Of a stretch of DNA of 64,000 nucleotides, positions 1-7,865 are shown one piece after another. The position numbers and the translations under genes are program-made. Location of the stretch: the NCBI GenBank assembly GCA_017548765.1, contig JAFYZH010000096.1, forward strand, positions 19,153 through 83,152, given 5' to 3'. Origin of the DNA: Lachnospiraceae bacterium (GTDB lineage Bacteria > Bacillota > Clostridia > Lachnospirales > Lachnospiraceae). How positions within the stretch are numbered: the first letter of the stretch is position 1; each line of letters starts with the position of its first letter. The notes beneath the pieces were generated by a model that had not been told where the DNA came from, ran no database searches, and worked only from the letters and a program-made list of their open reading frames with translations.

Positions 1-33
1 TGTCCGGCGGCGCCCCTCCCGAAAACGCCTAAC

Positions 34-50
34 TGTAAGGAAACTGTAAG
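34..50 (+). promoter_or_regulatory. Candidate WalR/PhoB-type tandem operator
   Basis: Two direct TGTAAG half-sites (34-39 and 45-50) are separated by five bases, giving an 11-bp repeat period just upstream of the promoter of the ABC exporter operon. OmpR/PhoB-family regulators bind direct repeats of this period, and the WalR consensus is TGTWAH-N5-TGTWAH; here the last base of each half is G, so the match is imperfect. A WalR-like regulator is encoded 4.7 kb downstream. The assignment is inference from motif and position. Confidence 0.35.
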
Positions 51-60
51 ATTTACCACC

Positions 61-89
61 TTGTAAAAGAAATATGTGAAGAGTATAAT
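61..89 (+). promoter_or_regulatory. SigA-type promoter of the ABC exporter operon
   Basis: TTGTAA (61-66) and a perfect TATAAT (84-89) are separated by 17 bases. The expected start site is near 96, leaving a short leader before the ATG at 128. Confidence 0.75.
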
Positions 90-127
90 TTGAATCGTAT
101 TTTTAAACAAGAAAGGATGATAAAGGA

Positions 128-1093
128 ATGTCACTTGTTGTTACTAATCTTTCGAAGAAATATGGCGAGAAGACAGTTGTCGACCATATTTCTTTTTCGT
201 TGGAACATCCCGGTGTGTATGCGTTTTTGGGAACCAACGGCGCAGGTAAATCCACGTCTTTACGTATGATGCTCGGGATGCTCGCGAAGGACAGCGGAAC
301 CGTTACCTGGAAAGGAAAACCCCTCGATACTATGGAGACTAACGTGGGATATCTGGCTGAGGAGAGAGGTCTGTATCCGAAGTTTACATTGATGGATCAG
401 CTCCTTTACTTTGCGTCTCTGAAGAACGTTTCGAAGGAAGATGCGAAGAAGCGCATCGACTACTGGGTAGAGCGTTTGGAACTCACGGAGTATTTCCATC
501 CGCCTGTAGTAGGTAAGAAGAAACCGAAGCCGATGACCGCTGACCAGCTGTCAAAAGGTAATCAGCAGAAAGTACAGCTTCTGGCTGCATTGATCTCCGA
601 TCCGGAACTGCTGATCCTCGACGAGCCGCTTTCCGGTCTGGACCCGGTAAATATGGACCTGTTTAAGCAGGTGATCCACGAGCAGGTAGATGCCGGTAAG
701 TACATCATCATGTCCAGCCATCAGATGGAAGTCGTAGAAGAGTTCTGTGAGGACATAACGATCCTGCATCATGGTAAGGCTGTTGTACAGGGTAACCTGA
801 ACGAGATAAAGAAGTCCTATGGACGTGTTAATATGTTCGTTAAGACGGAAGAGCCGATCGATGATCTGATCGAGGCTTCCGGCCTTCGTGTGATCAATAA
901 GACACCGAACGGCATCCAGATCCGTGTTACAGGTCAGGAACAGGCAGATGAGTTCCTCGATATGCTTGTTACCGGTAAGGGATCTATCGAGCCCACACGT
1001 AAGACGATCGTTCGCTTCGAACTTCGTGAACCGTCGCTGCACGAGATTTTTGTTGAGAAAGCAGGGGAGAATGTAGAAGATGAAGCACAGTAG
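128..1093 (+). CDS. ABC transporter ATP-binding protein, NatA-like
   Basis: This 321-residue nucleotide-binding subunit should power export by the two membrane proteins encoded downstream. Walker A is GTNGAGKS (residues 35-42), the signature is LSKGNQQKV near residue 143, Walker B is LLILDEP near 163 and the H-loop is in MSSHQ. A Lys-rich insertion (GKKKPKPM) sits just before the signature. The C-terminal third is the extension typical of the NatA/DrrA branch. A GAAAGGA Shine-Dalgarno lies about 10 bases before the ATG. The gene overlaps the next by 14 bases, so the two are probably translationally coupled. NatA-type proteins export Na+ or small toxic compounds; the substrate here cannot be read from sequence. 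Confidence 0.93.
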   Translation: MSLVVTNLSKKYGEKTVVDHISFSLEHPGVYAFLGTNGAGKSTSLRMMLGMLAKDSGTVTWKGKPLDTMETNVGYLAEERGLYPKFTLMDQLLYFASLKNVSKEDAKKRIDYWVERLELTEYFHPPVVGKKKPKPMTADQLSKGNQQKVQLLAALISDPELLILDEPLSGLDPVNMDLFKQVIHEQVDAGKYIIMSSHQMEVVEEFCEDITILHHGKAVVQGNLNEIKKSYGRVNMFVKTEEPIDDLIEASGLRVINKTPNGIQIRVTGQEQADEFLDMLVTGKGSIEPTRKTIVRFELREPSLHEIFVEKAGENVEDEAQ

Positions 1094-2474
1094 ATTTCAC
1101 GGAACGGGAAAGGTGTTTAATTTCACATTTTCCCAGATGATGAAAGCGAAAGGGTTTCGTTTCACATTGATCCTGATGATCTTGTTCTCGGCGTGCTATT
1201 ACCCGATCTCCCAGTTCTTCTCCCGGCGTGGAGGCGGAGTGAGTGAGGTCGAGGAGACATCCATCGAAACTCTTTACGTGATCGATGAAAGCGGTCTTTC
1301 ATTCATGGACTGGTTTGCTTTTGATAAAGCCGGCCTGGATCGTATCGAGGTCCCGAAGATCGTTTCATCCGATATGACTTATGATGCATTTGTTGAAAAA
1401 TTAAAAGAGAGCGAAGAGAAGATCGCCTTGCTTCACGTTCATCGTGTGGCTGACGAGGGCACCTTCTACTACACTCTGGTCCAGGGCGCGAAGACCCCGA
1501 TCGAAAAGAAAGATCTGGAAGTCCTTCAGAAAGCGATCCAGGGCTCTGTGTTCACACAGCTGCTGGAGTATATGAAGGTGACCAAGGAGCAGATGACCCT
1601 CCTCAACATGGAGATCGATACCGATACAAATTATGTAGAGGTTAAGACCATCGGTGAACCTGCCGATGAAAAGACGGATAATAAGGGCGTTAACCAGGAT
1701 CAGTATACATTTATCATGCTCCTGGTAGTAGTTACGAGTATGCTTATCTCCATGAGCGGCGAGTATGTTTCCAGTTCGATCGTTATGGAGAAGAGTTCGA
1801 AGGTCGTTGAGTACCTGCTCACCAGCATTCGCCCGATCGCTCTTTTGTTCGGTAAGATCGCAGCGGTATTCCTGGTCACTCTGTTCCAGATCCTGATCAT
1901 GGTGTTCAGCTATGTTGCCTCTGTCGTTATCTACCATGTAGTTGCAGACGGATTTACCGTATCGCAGGCTTTCGAGAAGGTATCTTCCATCATCCCGGTG
2001 AATGTGGACATTACGATCAGCCCGCTTAACCTGGTGATCGTGATCTGCTTCCTGCTCGCAGGTATGCTGTTCTATACACTGATCGTCGGCGTTATCGCTG
2101 CTTCGGTTAAGAATGTCGAAGAGATGCAGGAGCGTATGAAGTCTTATACATTGCTTCTCTTTGTCGGTATGTTCGGTTCTTTGGGAATTACGATCATGAA
2201 TATCACAAGCGGTGCGCCTGCGATCCTGGAGAAGATCGCATCTTTCATCCCGGTCATCTCCCCGTTCCTGGTACCCGGTTACCTGTGTTCGAACCGTATT
2301 TCCATCGGTATTGCACTTATCGGACTTGCGATCCTGTTCGTAAGCGTATATTTCCTTCTTTTCTTCGCAGCGAGATGCTACGAATATCTGATCTATTATC
2401 AGGGTCAGAAACTGAAACTGAAAGATTACTTAAACATCTTTAAGAATGAGAAGGGAGGAAATGATAATGCGTAA
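1080..2474 (+). CDS. ABC transporter permease, NatB-like (first of two)
   Basis: This 464-residue membrane protein has one N-terminal transmembrane segment (about residues 24-45), a polar extracytoplasmic domain (about 46-205) and five or six hydrophobic segments in the C-terminal half. That is the ABC2_membrane_3/NatB layout. It starts inside the end of the ATPase gene and ends inside the start of the second permease gene, so the three form one operon and probably a heteromeric exporter (one ATPase, two different permeases). The extracytoplasmic loop is acidic and contains no recognisable enzymatic motif. Confidence 0.88.
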   Translation: MKHSRFHGTGKVFNFTFSQMMKAKGFRFTLILMILFSACYYPISQFFSRRGGGVSEVEETSIETLYVIDESGLSFMDWFAFDKAGLDRIEVPKIVSSDMTYDAFVEKLKESEEKIALLHVHRVADEGTFYYTLVQGAKTPIEKKDLEVLQKAIQGSVFTQLLEYMKVTKEQMTLLNMEIDTDTNYVEVKTIGEPADEKTDNKGVNQDQYTFIMLLVVVTSMLISMSGEYVSSSIVMEKSSKVVEYLLTSIRPIALLFGKIAAVFLVTLFQILIMVFSYVASVVIYHVVADGFTVSQAFEKVSSIIPVNVDITISPLNLVIVICFLLAGMLFYTLIVGVIAASVKNVEEMQERMKSYTLLLFVGMFGSLGITIMNITSGAPAILEKIASFIPVISPFLVPGYLCSNRISIGIALIGLAILFVSVYFLLFFAARCYEYLIYYQGQKLKLKDYLNIFKNEKGGNDNA

Positions 2475-3891
2475 GCGTAATGGTTTATTCAGCGGCTTCG
2501 GAAAAGTTTTTTCCTTCACGTTCCGTCATCAGACCGAAGGAAAGGGTTTCCGGTTCGCGACGTATATCGTGCCGTTCCTTCTGTGCGGTCTGGTAGTATT
2601 GATCATGAGCCTGGTTGCCTACAGCAACGCAAAGAAGAACGATCAGGAACCGGTCAATATCCAAAAACTGTATGTACTTGATGAGACCCCTTATAATGAG
2701 TTCAACGGAATGGTGAGCTTCGCCATCCGTGAGACCGAGCTTAAGGATGTGGAGTTTAAATCGATCTCGAATATAACGGTCGATGACTTCATGAAAGAAA
2801 ACAAAGGAACTCTGTCCGAGGAAAACGGCTGGGGTATCCTGTCCCTTTCCATTGAGACAAAGCATGCGAACTTCGCCGATGATACGCTCGAAGATCATGA
2901 TGTCTTGATGGTCCGCCTTACATTGCCCGAGGGATCTGAGGTCAATAAATCCACACGTGGTAAGATCCTGAACCTCGGTACCATCGCTGCGAAGAGTGCT
3001 ACGGCCAGCGCTTCCAAGATCACGGCAGAGCAGTATGTGGTCCTCTCCGGAAGCCATATGTCGCAGATCATCGAGGCAGGTAAGAAGGAAGATAACGTCA
3101 TTTTGATGTTGGTTCGTTACGTCGGACCGTTTGTCTTCACCATCGTTATGTACGCCATGTTGCTGATGTACTGCATGGGTATGGGTAAGAACCTCGTAGT
3201 CGAGAAGTCTTCCAAACTTATGGAGATGCTTCTTACATCGATCTCACCGGTTGCATTGGTTGCCGGTAAAGTTCTCGCGATCATTTGTGTTGCGTTGTTA
3301 CAGTTTGCAGTCTGGATCGCGTCGATCGTGATCGGCGTCTTCATCGGAAACATCGTCGCACAGGGTATCGATCCCACATTTTCAAATCCGGTCACCAAGC
3401 TGATCGATCTGTTGATGGAGTACGGACATGTTTCCTTTACCCCGTTCCAGGTCATTCTGGCACTGCTTTCTCTGGTGTTCTGTTTCGCAGTTTACTGTGT
3501 ATTTGCGGCTGTGATCGCTTCAACGTGTGCGAAGGCAGAAGAGGTCGCTCAGAAGCAGGGTGTCCTGAACATTTTCATCATCGCAGGATACTTACTCGCG
3601 ATCGCTACCTCTGTCAGCAGTTTGAATAGTTCCGAAGTCAGCACGATGCTCCTCGTGACGGATATCATTCCGTTCTCAGCGGCCTTCCGTTTGCCGGTCG
3701 ATGTGTTGCTCGGTACGATACCCAACTGGATCGCTTTACTGTCGCTCGGCCTCGCTATGGCGCTGACTGTAGTGTTTGCGATCCTGGCAGGTAAGGTATA
3801 TAAGGCTCAGGTATTCCTTTCCGGTAATTCGATCGTTTCCAATGCGAAGCGCGCACTGTTCGGAAAGAAGAAGGCAAAAGAAACCAAATGA
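2467..3891 (+). CDS. ABC transporter permease, NatB-like (second of two)
   Basis: This permease of about 474 residues has the same layout as its upstream neighbour: an N-terminal transmembrane helix, an extracytoplasmic domain of about 180 residues, then a bundle of about six helices. The two share the opening theme GKVF-F-F and the block EKSSK-(V/L)-(V/M)E, so they are paralogues. In-frame ATGs occur at 2446, 2461 and 2467; a GGGAGG Shine-Dalgarno (2453-2458) is best spaced for 2467. The gene overlaps the upstream stop by 8 bases. A strong terminator follows at 3939, closing the operon. Confidence 0.87.
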   Translation: MRKRNGLFSGFGKVFSFTFRHQTEGKGFRFATYIVPFLLCGLVVLIMSLVAYSNAKKNDQEPVNIQKLYVLDETPYNEFNGMVSFAIRETELKDVEFKSISNITVDDFMKENKGTLSEENGWGILSLSIETKHANFADDTLEDHDVLMVRLTLPEGSEVNKSTRGKILNLGTIAAKSATASASKITAEQYVVLSGSHMSQIIEAGKKEDNVILMLVRYVGPFVFTIVMYAMLLMYCMGMGKNLVVEKSSKLMEMLLTSISPVALVAGKVLAIICVALLQFAVWIASIVIGVFIGNIVAQGIDPTFSNPVTKLIDLLMEYGHVSFTPFQVILALLSLVFCFAVYCVFAAVIASTCAKAEEVAQKQGVLNIFIIAGYLLAIATSVSSLNSSEVSTMLLVTDIIPFSAAFRLPVDVLLGTIPNWIALLSLGLAMALTVVFAILAGKVYKAQVFLSGNSIVSNAKRALFGKKKAKETK

Positions 3892-3938
3892 TAATGTCGT
3901 AACTGTCACATAAGACAGTACATGACAAACGATAGAAG

Positions 3939-3976
3939 ACGCTCCCGCCATACCGGCGGGGGCGTTCTTTTTGTTT
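3939..3976 (+). terminator. Rho-independent terminator after the ABC exporter operon
   Basis: An 11-bp GC-rich stem (3939-3949 with 3955-3965, one T-G pair) has a five-base loop and is followed by TTCTTTTTGTTT. A weaker hairpin without a T-tract (ACTGTC/GACAGT, 3902-3919) precedes it. Confidence 0.9.
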
Positions 3977-4031
3977 CGGTAAATGAAAGTGCCGAATGCC
4001 CGAAGATCGACTGGTATCGTAAGAAAAGCAC

Positions 4032-4060
4032 TTGCATATTTACATTTTGATTGCTAAAAT
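4032..4060 (+). promoter_or_regulatory. Promoter of the comEA-comEC run
   Basis: TTGCAT (4032-4037), a 17-base spacer and TAAAAT (4055-4060); the -10 is preceded by TGC, an extended -10. It lies 50 bases before comEA, and no further promoter is evident before comEC ends. Confidence 0.7.
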
Positions 4061-4110
4061 AGAAATGGTATGAACATTTGCCCGGCACTACGCTCTTTTA
4101 GGGAGGAGAT

Positions 4111-4722
4111 ATGCCGAAACAATTAGGGAATCGATGGGCAGCTGCTTTATTGGGGCTTTGTTTGCTTTGCCTGTCCGGCTGTGATTTTCCGGATCTGTTT
4201 TCCGATCCGGAGCCGGAGGAGACGGACTTTGTTTATCAGGCATCGGGCGAAACGACCCCGCCTGCGGAAACGGAACTTACGACCGAAGGAACGATCTTTG
4301 TTTATGTGGTCGGAGAGGTCCTGCATCCGGGCGTTTATGAGCTAAAGCGGCAGGATCGTCTGGAAGCAGCGATCCGGGCTGCCGGAGGTTTCACCGACGA
4401 AGCCGAGCCGGCCAGTGTGAATCTGGCACGTTCGGTCACCGATGGAGAGCAAGTGGTCGTACTCAGCCGTGAGGCATTTGCCGCCGCGGGCATGAGCTTC
4501 GGTCCGGATGGAGCGGCTGTGCCGGGTTTGGTGAATATCAACACGGCGGACCAAAACGAACTTACAACATTACCGGGGATCGGACAGACCCGGGCGCAGG
4601 CCATCATTGCCCACCGGAATAAGCATGGGCCTTTCGAGACGATCGAAGATATCATGCAGGTGAGCGGGATCAAACAGGCGGCGTTCGAACAGATCCGGGA
4701 TCGGATCACGACCGGCAGATAA
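4111..4722 (+). CDS. comEA: ComEA-type competence DNA-binding protein, lipoprotein form
   Basis: This 203-residue protein should bind incoming double-stranded DNA at the outer face of the membrane. It begins with a lipoprotein signal peptide ending LSGC (Cys24), then a Glu/Thr-rich linker, an SLBB domain (about residues 60-125: IFVYVVGEV-HPGVY) and a C-terminal helix-hairpin-helix pair (about 143-200: VNINTADQNELTTLPGIG). Most described ComEA proteins have a transmembrane anchor, so the lipobox is a small departure. The ATG follows a GGGAGG Shine-Dalgarno. The partner comEC is four genes downstream and the genes between are not competence genes. Confidence 0.9.
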   Translation: MPKQLGNRWAAALLGLCLLCLSGCDFPDLFSDPEPEETDFVYQASGETTPPAETELTTEGTIFVYVVGEVLHPGVYELKRQDRLEAAIRAAGGFTDEAEPASVNLARSVTDGEQVVVLSREAFAAAGMSFGPDGAAVPGLVNINTADQNELTTLPGIGQTRAQAIIAHRNKHGPFETIEDIMQVSGIKQAAFEQIRDRITTGR

Positions 4723-4734
4723 CAGGAGAAAGAT

Positions 4735-5433
4735 ATGGCTAGGATTTTGGTGGTGGACGATGAAAAGACCATCGTAAAAGGGTTGAAGTTTTCGCTGGAA
4801 CAGGAAGGCTATGAGGTCGACTGCGCCTTTGACGGCGAGGAGGCGATCGCGCTCGCGAAGAAGACCGATTATGACGCGATGCTTCTGGACGTTATGCTTC
4901 CGAAGTATAACGGTTATGAGGTGTGCAATATGGTCCGCGAGTTTTCGCAGGTGCCCATCCTGATGCTGACTGCGAAGAACGACGACATGGATAAGATCAT
5001 GGGCTTCGAGTATGGCGCCGATGACTACATCACCAAGCCGTTTAATATTTTGGAGGTGAAGGCGCGTGTGCGTGCGATCATCCGCCGCGCGAAGAGCACC
5101 GAAAAGCAGGATGGTAAGAGTAAGTTCGAACCCGTCGAGAATGCAGAGGGCATCGTTGTGGACAGCGAGAGCCGCAGAGTCATGATCGACGGCGTCGAGA
5201 TCAACCTGACTGCCCGTGAATTCGATATTTTGGAGCTGATGGTGAATAATCCGAATAAGGTATATTCCCGTGAGAGCCTTTTGCAGATCGTATGGGGCTA
5301 TGATTATCCCGGCGATGTGCGTACCGTGGATGTGCATGTCCGCCGTCTGCGTGAGAAGATCGAACCGAACCCCGGTGAGCCGAAGTATGTACAGACCAAA
5401 TGGGGTATCGGATACTATTACAAGCAGGGCTGA
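4735..5433 (+). CDS. OmpR/PhoB-family response regulator, WalR-like
   Basis: A 232-residue DNA-binding regulator: receiver domain with acidic pocket DD (8-9), phospho-acceptor Asp52 (LLDVMLP) and the conserved Lys in ITKPF near 101; then a winged-helix domain ending in VDVHVRRLREKIEPN and GIGYYY. It is followed 15 bases later by its histidine kinase. Family and partner features (PhoB-type winged helix, envelope context, GerMN neighbour) point to the WalR/PhoP group controlling wall metabolism, but orthology to WalR is inferred. It probably binds 11-bp-spaced direct repeats, of which two candidates exist in this window (34-50 and 52260-52276). Confidence 0.9.
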   Translation: MARILVVDDEKTIVKGLKFSLEQEGYEVDCAFDGEEAIALAKKTDYDAMLLDVMLPKYNGYEVCNMVREFSQVPILMLTAKNDDMDKIMGFEYGADDYITKPFNILEVKARVRAIIRRAKSTEKQDGKSKFEPVENAEGIVVDSESRRVMIDGVEINLTAREFDILELMVNNPNKVYSRESLLQIVWGYDYPGDVRTVDVHVRRLREKIEPNPGEPKYVQTKWGIGYYYKQG

Positions 5434-5448
5434 GAAAGAAGCGCATAG

Positions 5449-6915
5449 ATGAAAGAGAAGGATAAGAGCGTTCGGCGTGCACACGGACTGCCGTTCCGTC
5501 TCGTTATGTTCCTGGTGCTTCTTCTGATCGGCATCATTCCTATGATCGTGTATCTGTTCGGTATGAGCCGGTCCGTGCGGGATGCCCTGGTCAATGAAAC
5601 GAAAGAACGGATGTATTCCGAATGTTCCAATATAGCACAGTTTATATCCTACATAGCCGCGCCGGAAGACAGCGCGGTTCTTTCGGATGTCCATTCGCAA
5701 ATGGTGGACAGTGCGAAGCTTCTGAACGGACGTATGCTTTTGGTGGATCCGTCCTATCGTTCGATCGCGGACACTTATGAATACGACCGCGTCCATTATG
5801 TGGCGTATCAGGGGGTATTGTCCCTGCTTTCGACCGACCGCGAATCGATCACGGAGATATCGGAAAGCAACATCAGCTATTTCCTGAAGGTGTCGCCGAA
5901 GGGCTCGGGGCGCAACTATGTCCTGTGCTTTATGGCGCCGTTGCAGACGAAGATCACACTTATGAGTGCGATCCGCAAGAGGAGTATCCTTTTGATGACG
6001 ATCATTCTCCTCGTTACGATCTGCGTCGGATTTTATTTTGCATTTATGCTGGGTCGGCCACTGAAGGCTCTGAAGGAATCATCGATCTCATTGTACGATG
6101 GCCAGCGCGATGATATCGTCGGAAAGCGTTATACCGAGCTTGTGGAGACTTCGGAAACGGTCAATGAATTGATGGAGCAGTTGCATGCGATCGACGCTTC
6201 CCGTAAGGAATTCGTATCGAACGTGTCGCATGAGCTTAAGACACCGATCACGTCCATTCGTGTATTGGCGGATTCGCTGATGTCCATGCCGAAGGGTGAG
6301 GTCCCGATCGACCTGTACGAAGACTTTATGACGGATATTTCCGATGAACTGAACCGAGAAGCGAAGATCATCGACGACCTGCTCACGCTCGTTCGCACCG
6401 ATGAGTCGAATACAACGCTGAACTATTCGATGGTCGACATACATGCCATGCTGGAGGGCCTGCTGAAACGCTTGCAACCTCTGGCAGGTAAGAAAAACGT
6501 CGAGCTGGTGCTCGAGAGTTTCCGCCGCGTCGATGCTTTAGTCGATGAGGTGAAGCTCGTTCTGGCGATCTCGAACCTCGTGGAAAATGCGATCAAATAC
6601 AACCGCGAGAGCGGACATGTACGTGTTTCGCTGAATGCGGACCATAAGTATTTCTATATAAAGGTAGAGGATTCCGGTTTCGGTATCCCCGCGGAGTCGC
6701 AGACGAAGATCTTCGAGCGTTTCTACCGCGTGGATAAGGCACGCTCCCGTGAGATGGGCGGCACCGGCCTCGGACTGGCGATCACGCGAAATATCGTCCA
6801 GATGCATAAGGGTATCATCCGTGTGTTCAGTAAGGAGAACGAGGGTACGACCTTTACGGTCCGTATCCCGCTGAATAATATCGCGGACAGCAACCCGGAA
6901 GGGAGCGGCGAATGA
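5449..6915 (+). CDS. Membrane sensor histidine kinase, WalK/PhoR-like
   Basis: This 488-residue kinase has TM1 (about residues 18-40), an extracytoplasmic sensor of about 140 residues, TM2 (about 183-203), a HAMP linker, a dimerisation/phospho-acceptor helix with SHELKTP (His261) and an ATPase domain with the N-box NLVENAIKYN, G1 DSGFGIP, F-box FERFYR and G2 GGTGLGL. There is no cytoplasmic PAS domain, unlike Bacillus WalK. It is the expected partner of the regulator immediately upstream. Its last four bases overlap the GerMN gene (ATGA), which supports co-translation. Confidence 0.92.
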   Translation: MKEKDKSVRRAHGLPFRLVMFLVLLLIGIIPMIVYLFGMSRSVRDALVNETKERMYSECSNIAQFISYIAAPEDSAVLSDVHSQMVDSAKLLNGRMLLVDPSYRSIADTYEYDRVHYVAYQGVLSLLSTDRESITEISESNISYFLKVSPKGSGRNYVLCFMAPLQTKITLMSAIRKRSILLMTIILLVTICVGFYFAFMLGRPLKALKESSISLYDGQRDDIVGKRYTELVETSETVNELMEQLHAIDASRKEFVSNVSHELKTPITSIRVLADSLMSMPKGEVPIDLYEDFMTDISDELNREAKIIDDLLTLVRTDESNTTLNYSMVDIHAMLEGLLKRLQPLAGKKNVELVLESFRRVDALVDEVKLVLAISNLVENAIKYNRESGHVRVSLNADHKYFYIKVEDSGFGIPAESQTKIFERFYRVDKARSREMGGTGLGLAITRNIVQMHKGIIRVFSKENEGTTFTVRIPLNNIADSNPEGSGE

Positions 6916-7865
6916 TGAAACGAATCAAGATCCTGCTGCTTCTTTCGGCAGTGCTTCTCCTGACGGTATGCGGTTGCAAAAAGAGCGCGGATACAAAGCC
7001 GGCGGCTGCGAAGACCGAAGACGGGGAATATGAAGTTTATTATTTGACGCAGGATGGTTTCCATCTGGAGACGGAGATACGCAAGACGTCCGGATCCCAG
7101 CCGGAGGAGCTGGCGCGGGAACTGGTGAAGATCATGCAGGACCCGAAAGAGCGCGGACATAACTGTGCGTTTGGTTCCGGCGTGTCGCTGCAGAACCTCC
7201 GTATCACGGAGGGGGTTCTGAACCTGCATTTTTCAAAAGAGTATAATTCGCTTAAGAGTTCGCGTGAGATCCTGGCGCGCGCGGCGGTCGTCCGTACATT
7301 GAACGCCATTCCGGGCGTCGATTCGGTCCTTATCTATGTAGAGGATGCGGTATTTCGTGATGCGAATGGACGTGTTCCCGGAGCATTGACCGCGGGAGAC
7401 TTCGAACTTACGTTTTTCGAGAACCTGGCGAATGCACGGCTGAAACTTTACTATTCGGATGAGGAAGGAACCGGTCTCTGCGAAGAGGTGCATGAGGTTT
7501 CGTATGGTTACGGAACGAGTCTGGAGGAGATGGTCCTTACCGAACTGATCGAGGGGCCCGAGGATGACGCGTTTCGCGCTGTCCTTCCGGGCGACGCGAA
7601 GATCCTTTCGGTCAATGTAAACAACGGAATTTGTTACGTCCTTCTTTCCGGCAATGTCATCGGATCGCTGGATGAGCTGAGTGTAAAGCCGAAGACGATG
7701 GTTTATTCGATCGTCAATTCATTGACCGAGCTGACTACGGTGAACCGGGTAGTGATCCGCTTTGAGGGCGTGGACGGCGAGCCTTTCGGTGAAGAGATGC
7801 CGCTGGCGGATGCCCTGGAGAGAAATCTGGACATGAATAAAGAAGAACAGAACGGAGATCAATAG
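6912..7865 (+). CDS. GerMN-domain lipoprotein
   Basis: A 317-residue predicted lipoprotein: signal peptide with lipobox VCGC (Cys22), then two repeats of the GerMN fold (about residues 40-155 and 170-300). The first contains LNLHFSKEYNSL, and the second GICYVLLSGNV and VNSLTEL. GerM-type domains occur in spore-germination and sporulation-septum proteins and in LpqB-like partners of sensor kinases. Overlap with the kinase stop codon by 4 bases suggests it works with that kinase, perhaps as an extracytoplasmic accessory; this is inference, by analogy to LpqB-MtrB. An ATG three bases further in (6915) is an alternative start. Confidence 0.85.
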   Translation: MMKRIKILLLLSAVLLLTVCGCKKSADTKPAAAKTEDGEYEVYYLTQDGFHLETEIRKTSGSQPEELARELVKIMQDPKERGHNCAFGSGVSLQNLRITEGVLNLHFSKEYNSLKSSREILARAAVVRTLNAIPGVDSVLIYVEDAVFRDANGRVPGALTAGDFELTFFENLANARLKLYYSDEEGTGLCEEVHEVSYGYGTSLEEMVLTELIEGPEDDAFRAVLPGDAKILSVNVNNGICYVLLSGNVIGSLDELSVKPKTMVYSIVNSLTELTTVNRVVIRFEGVDGEPFGEEMPLADALERNLDMNKEEQNGDQ

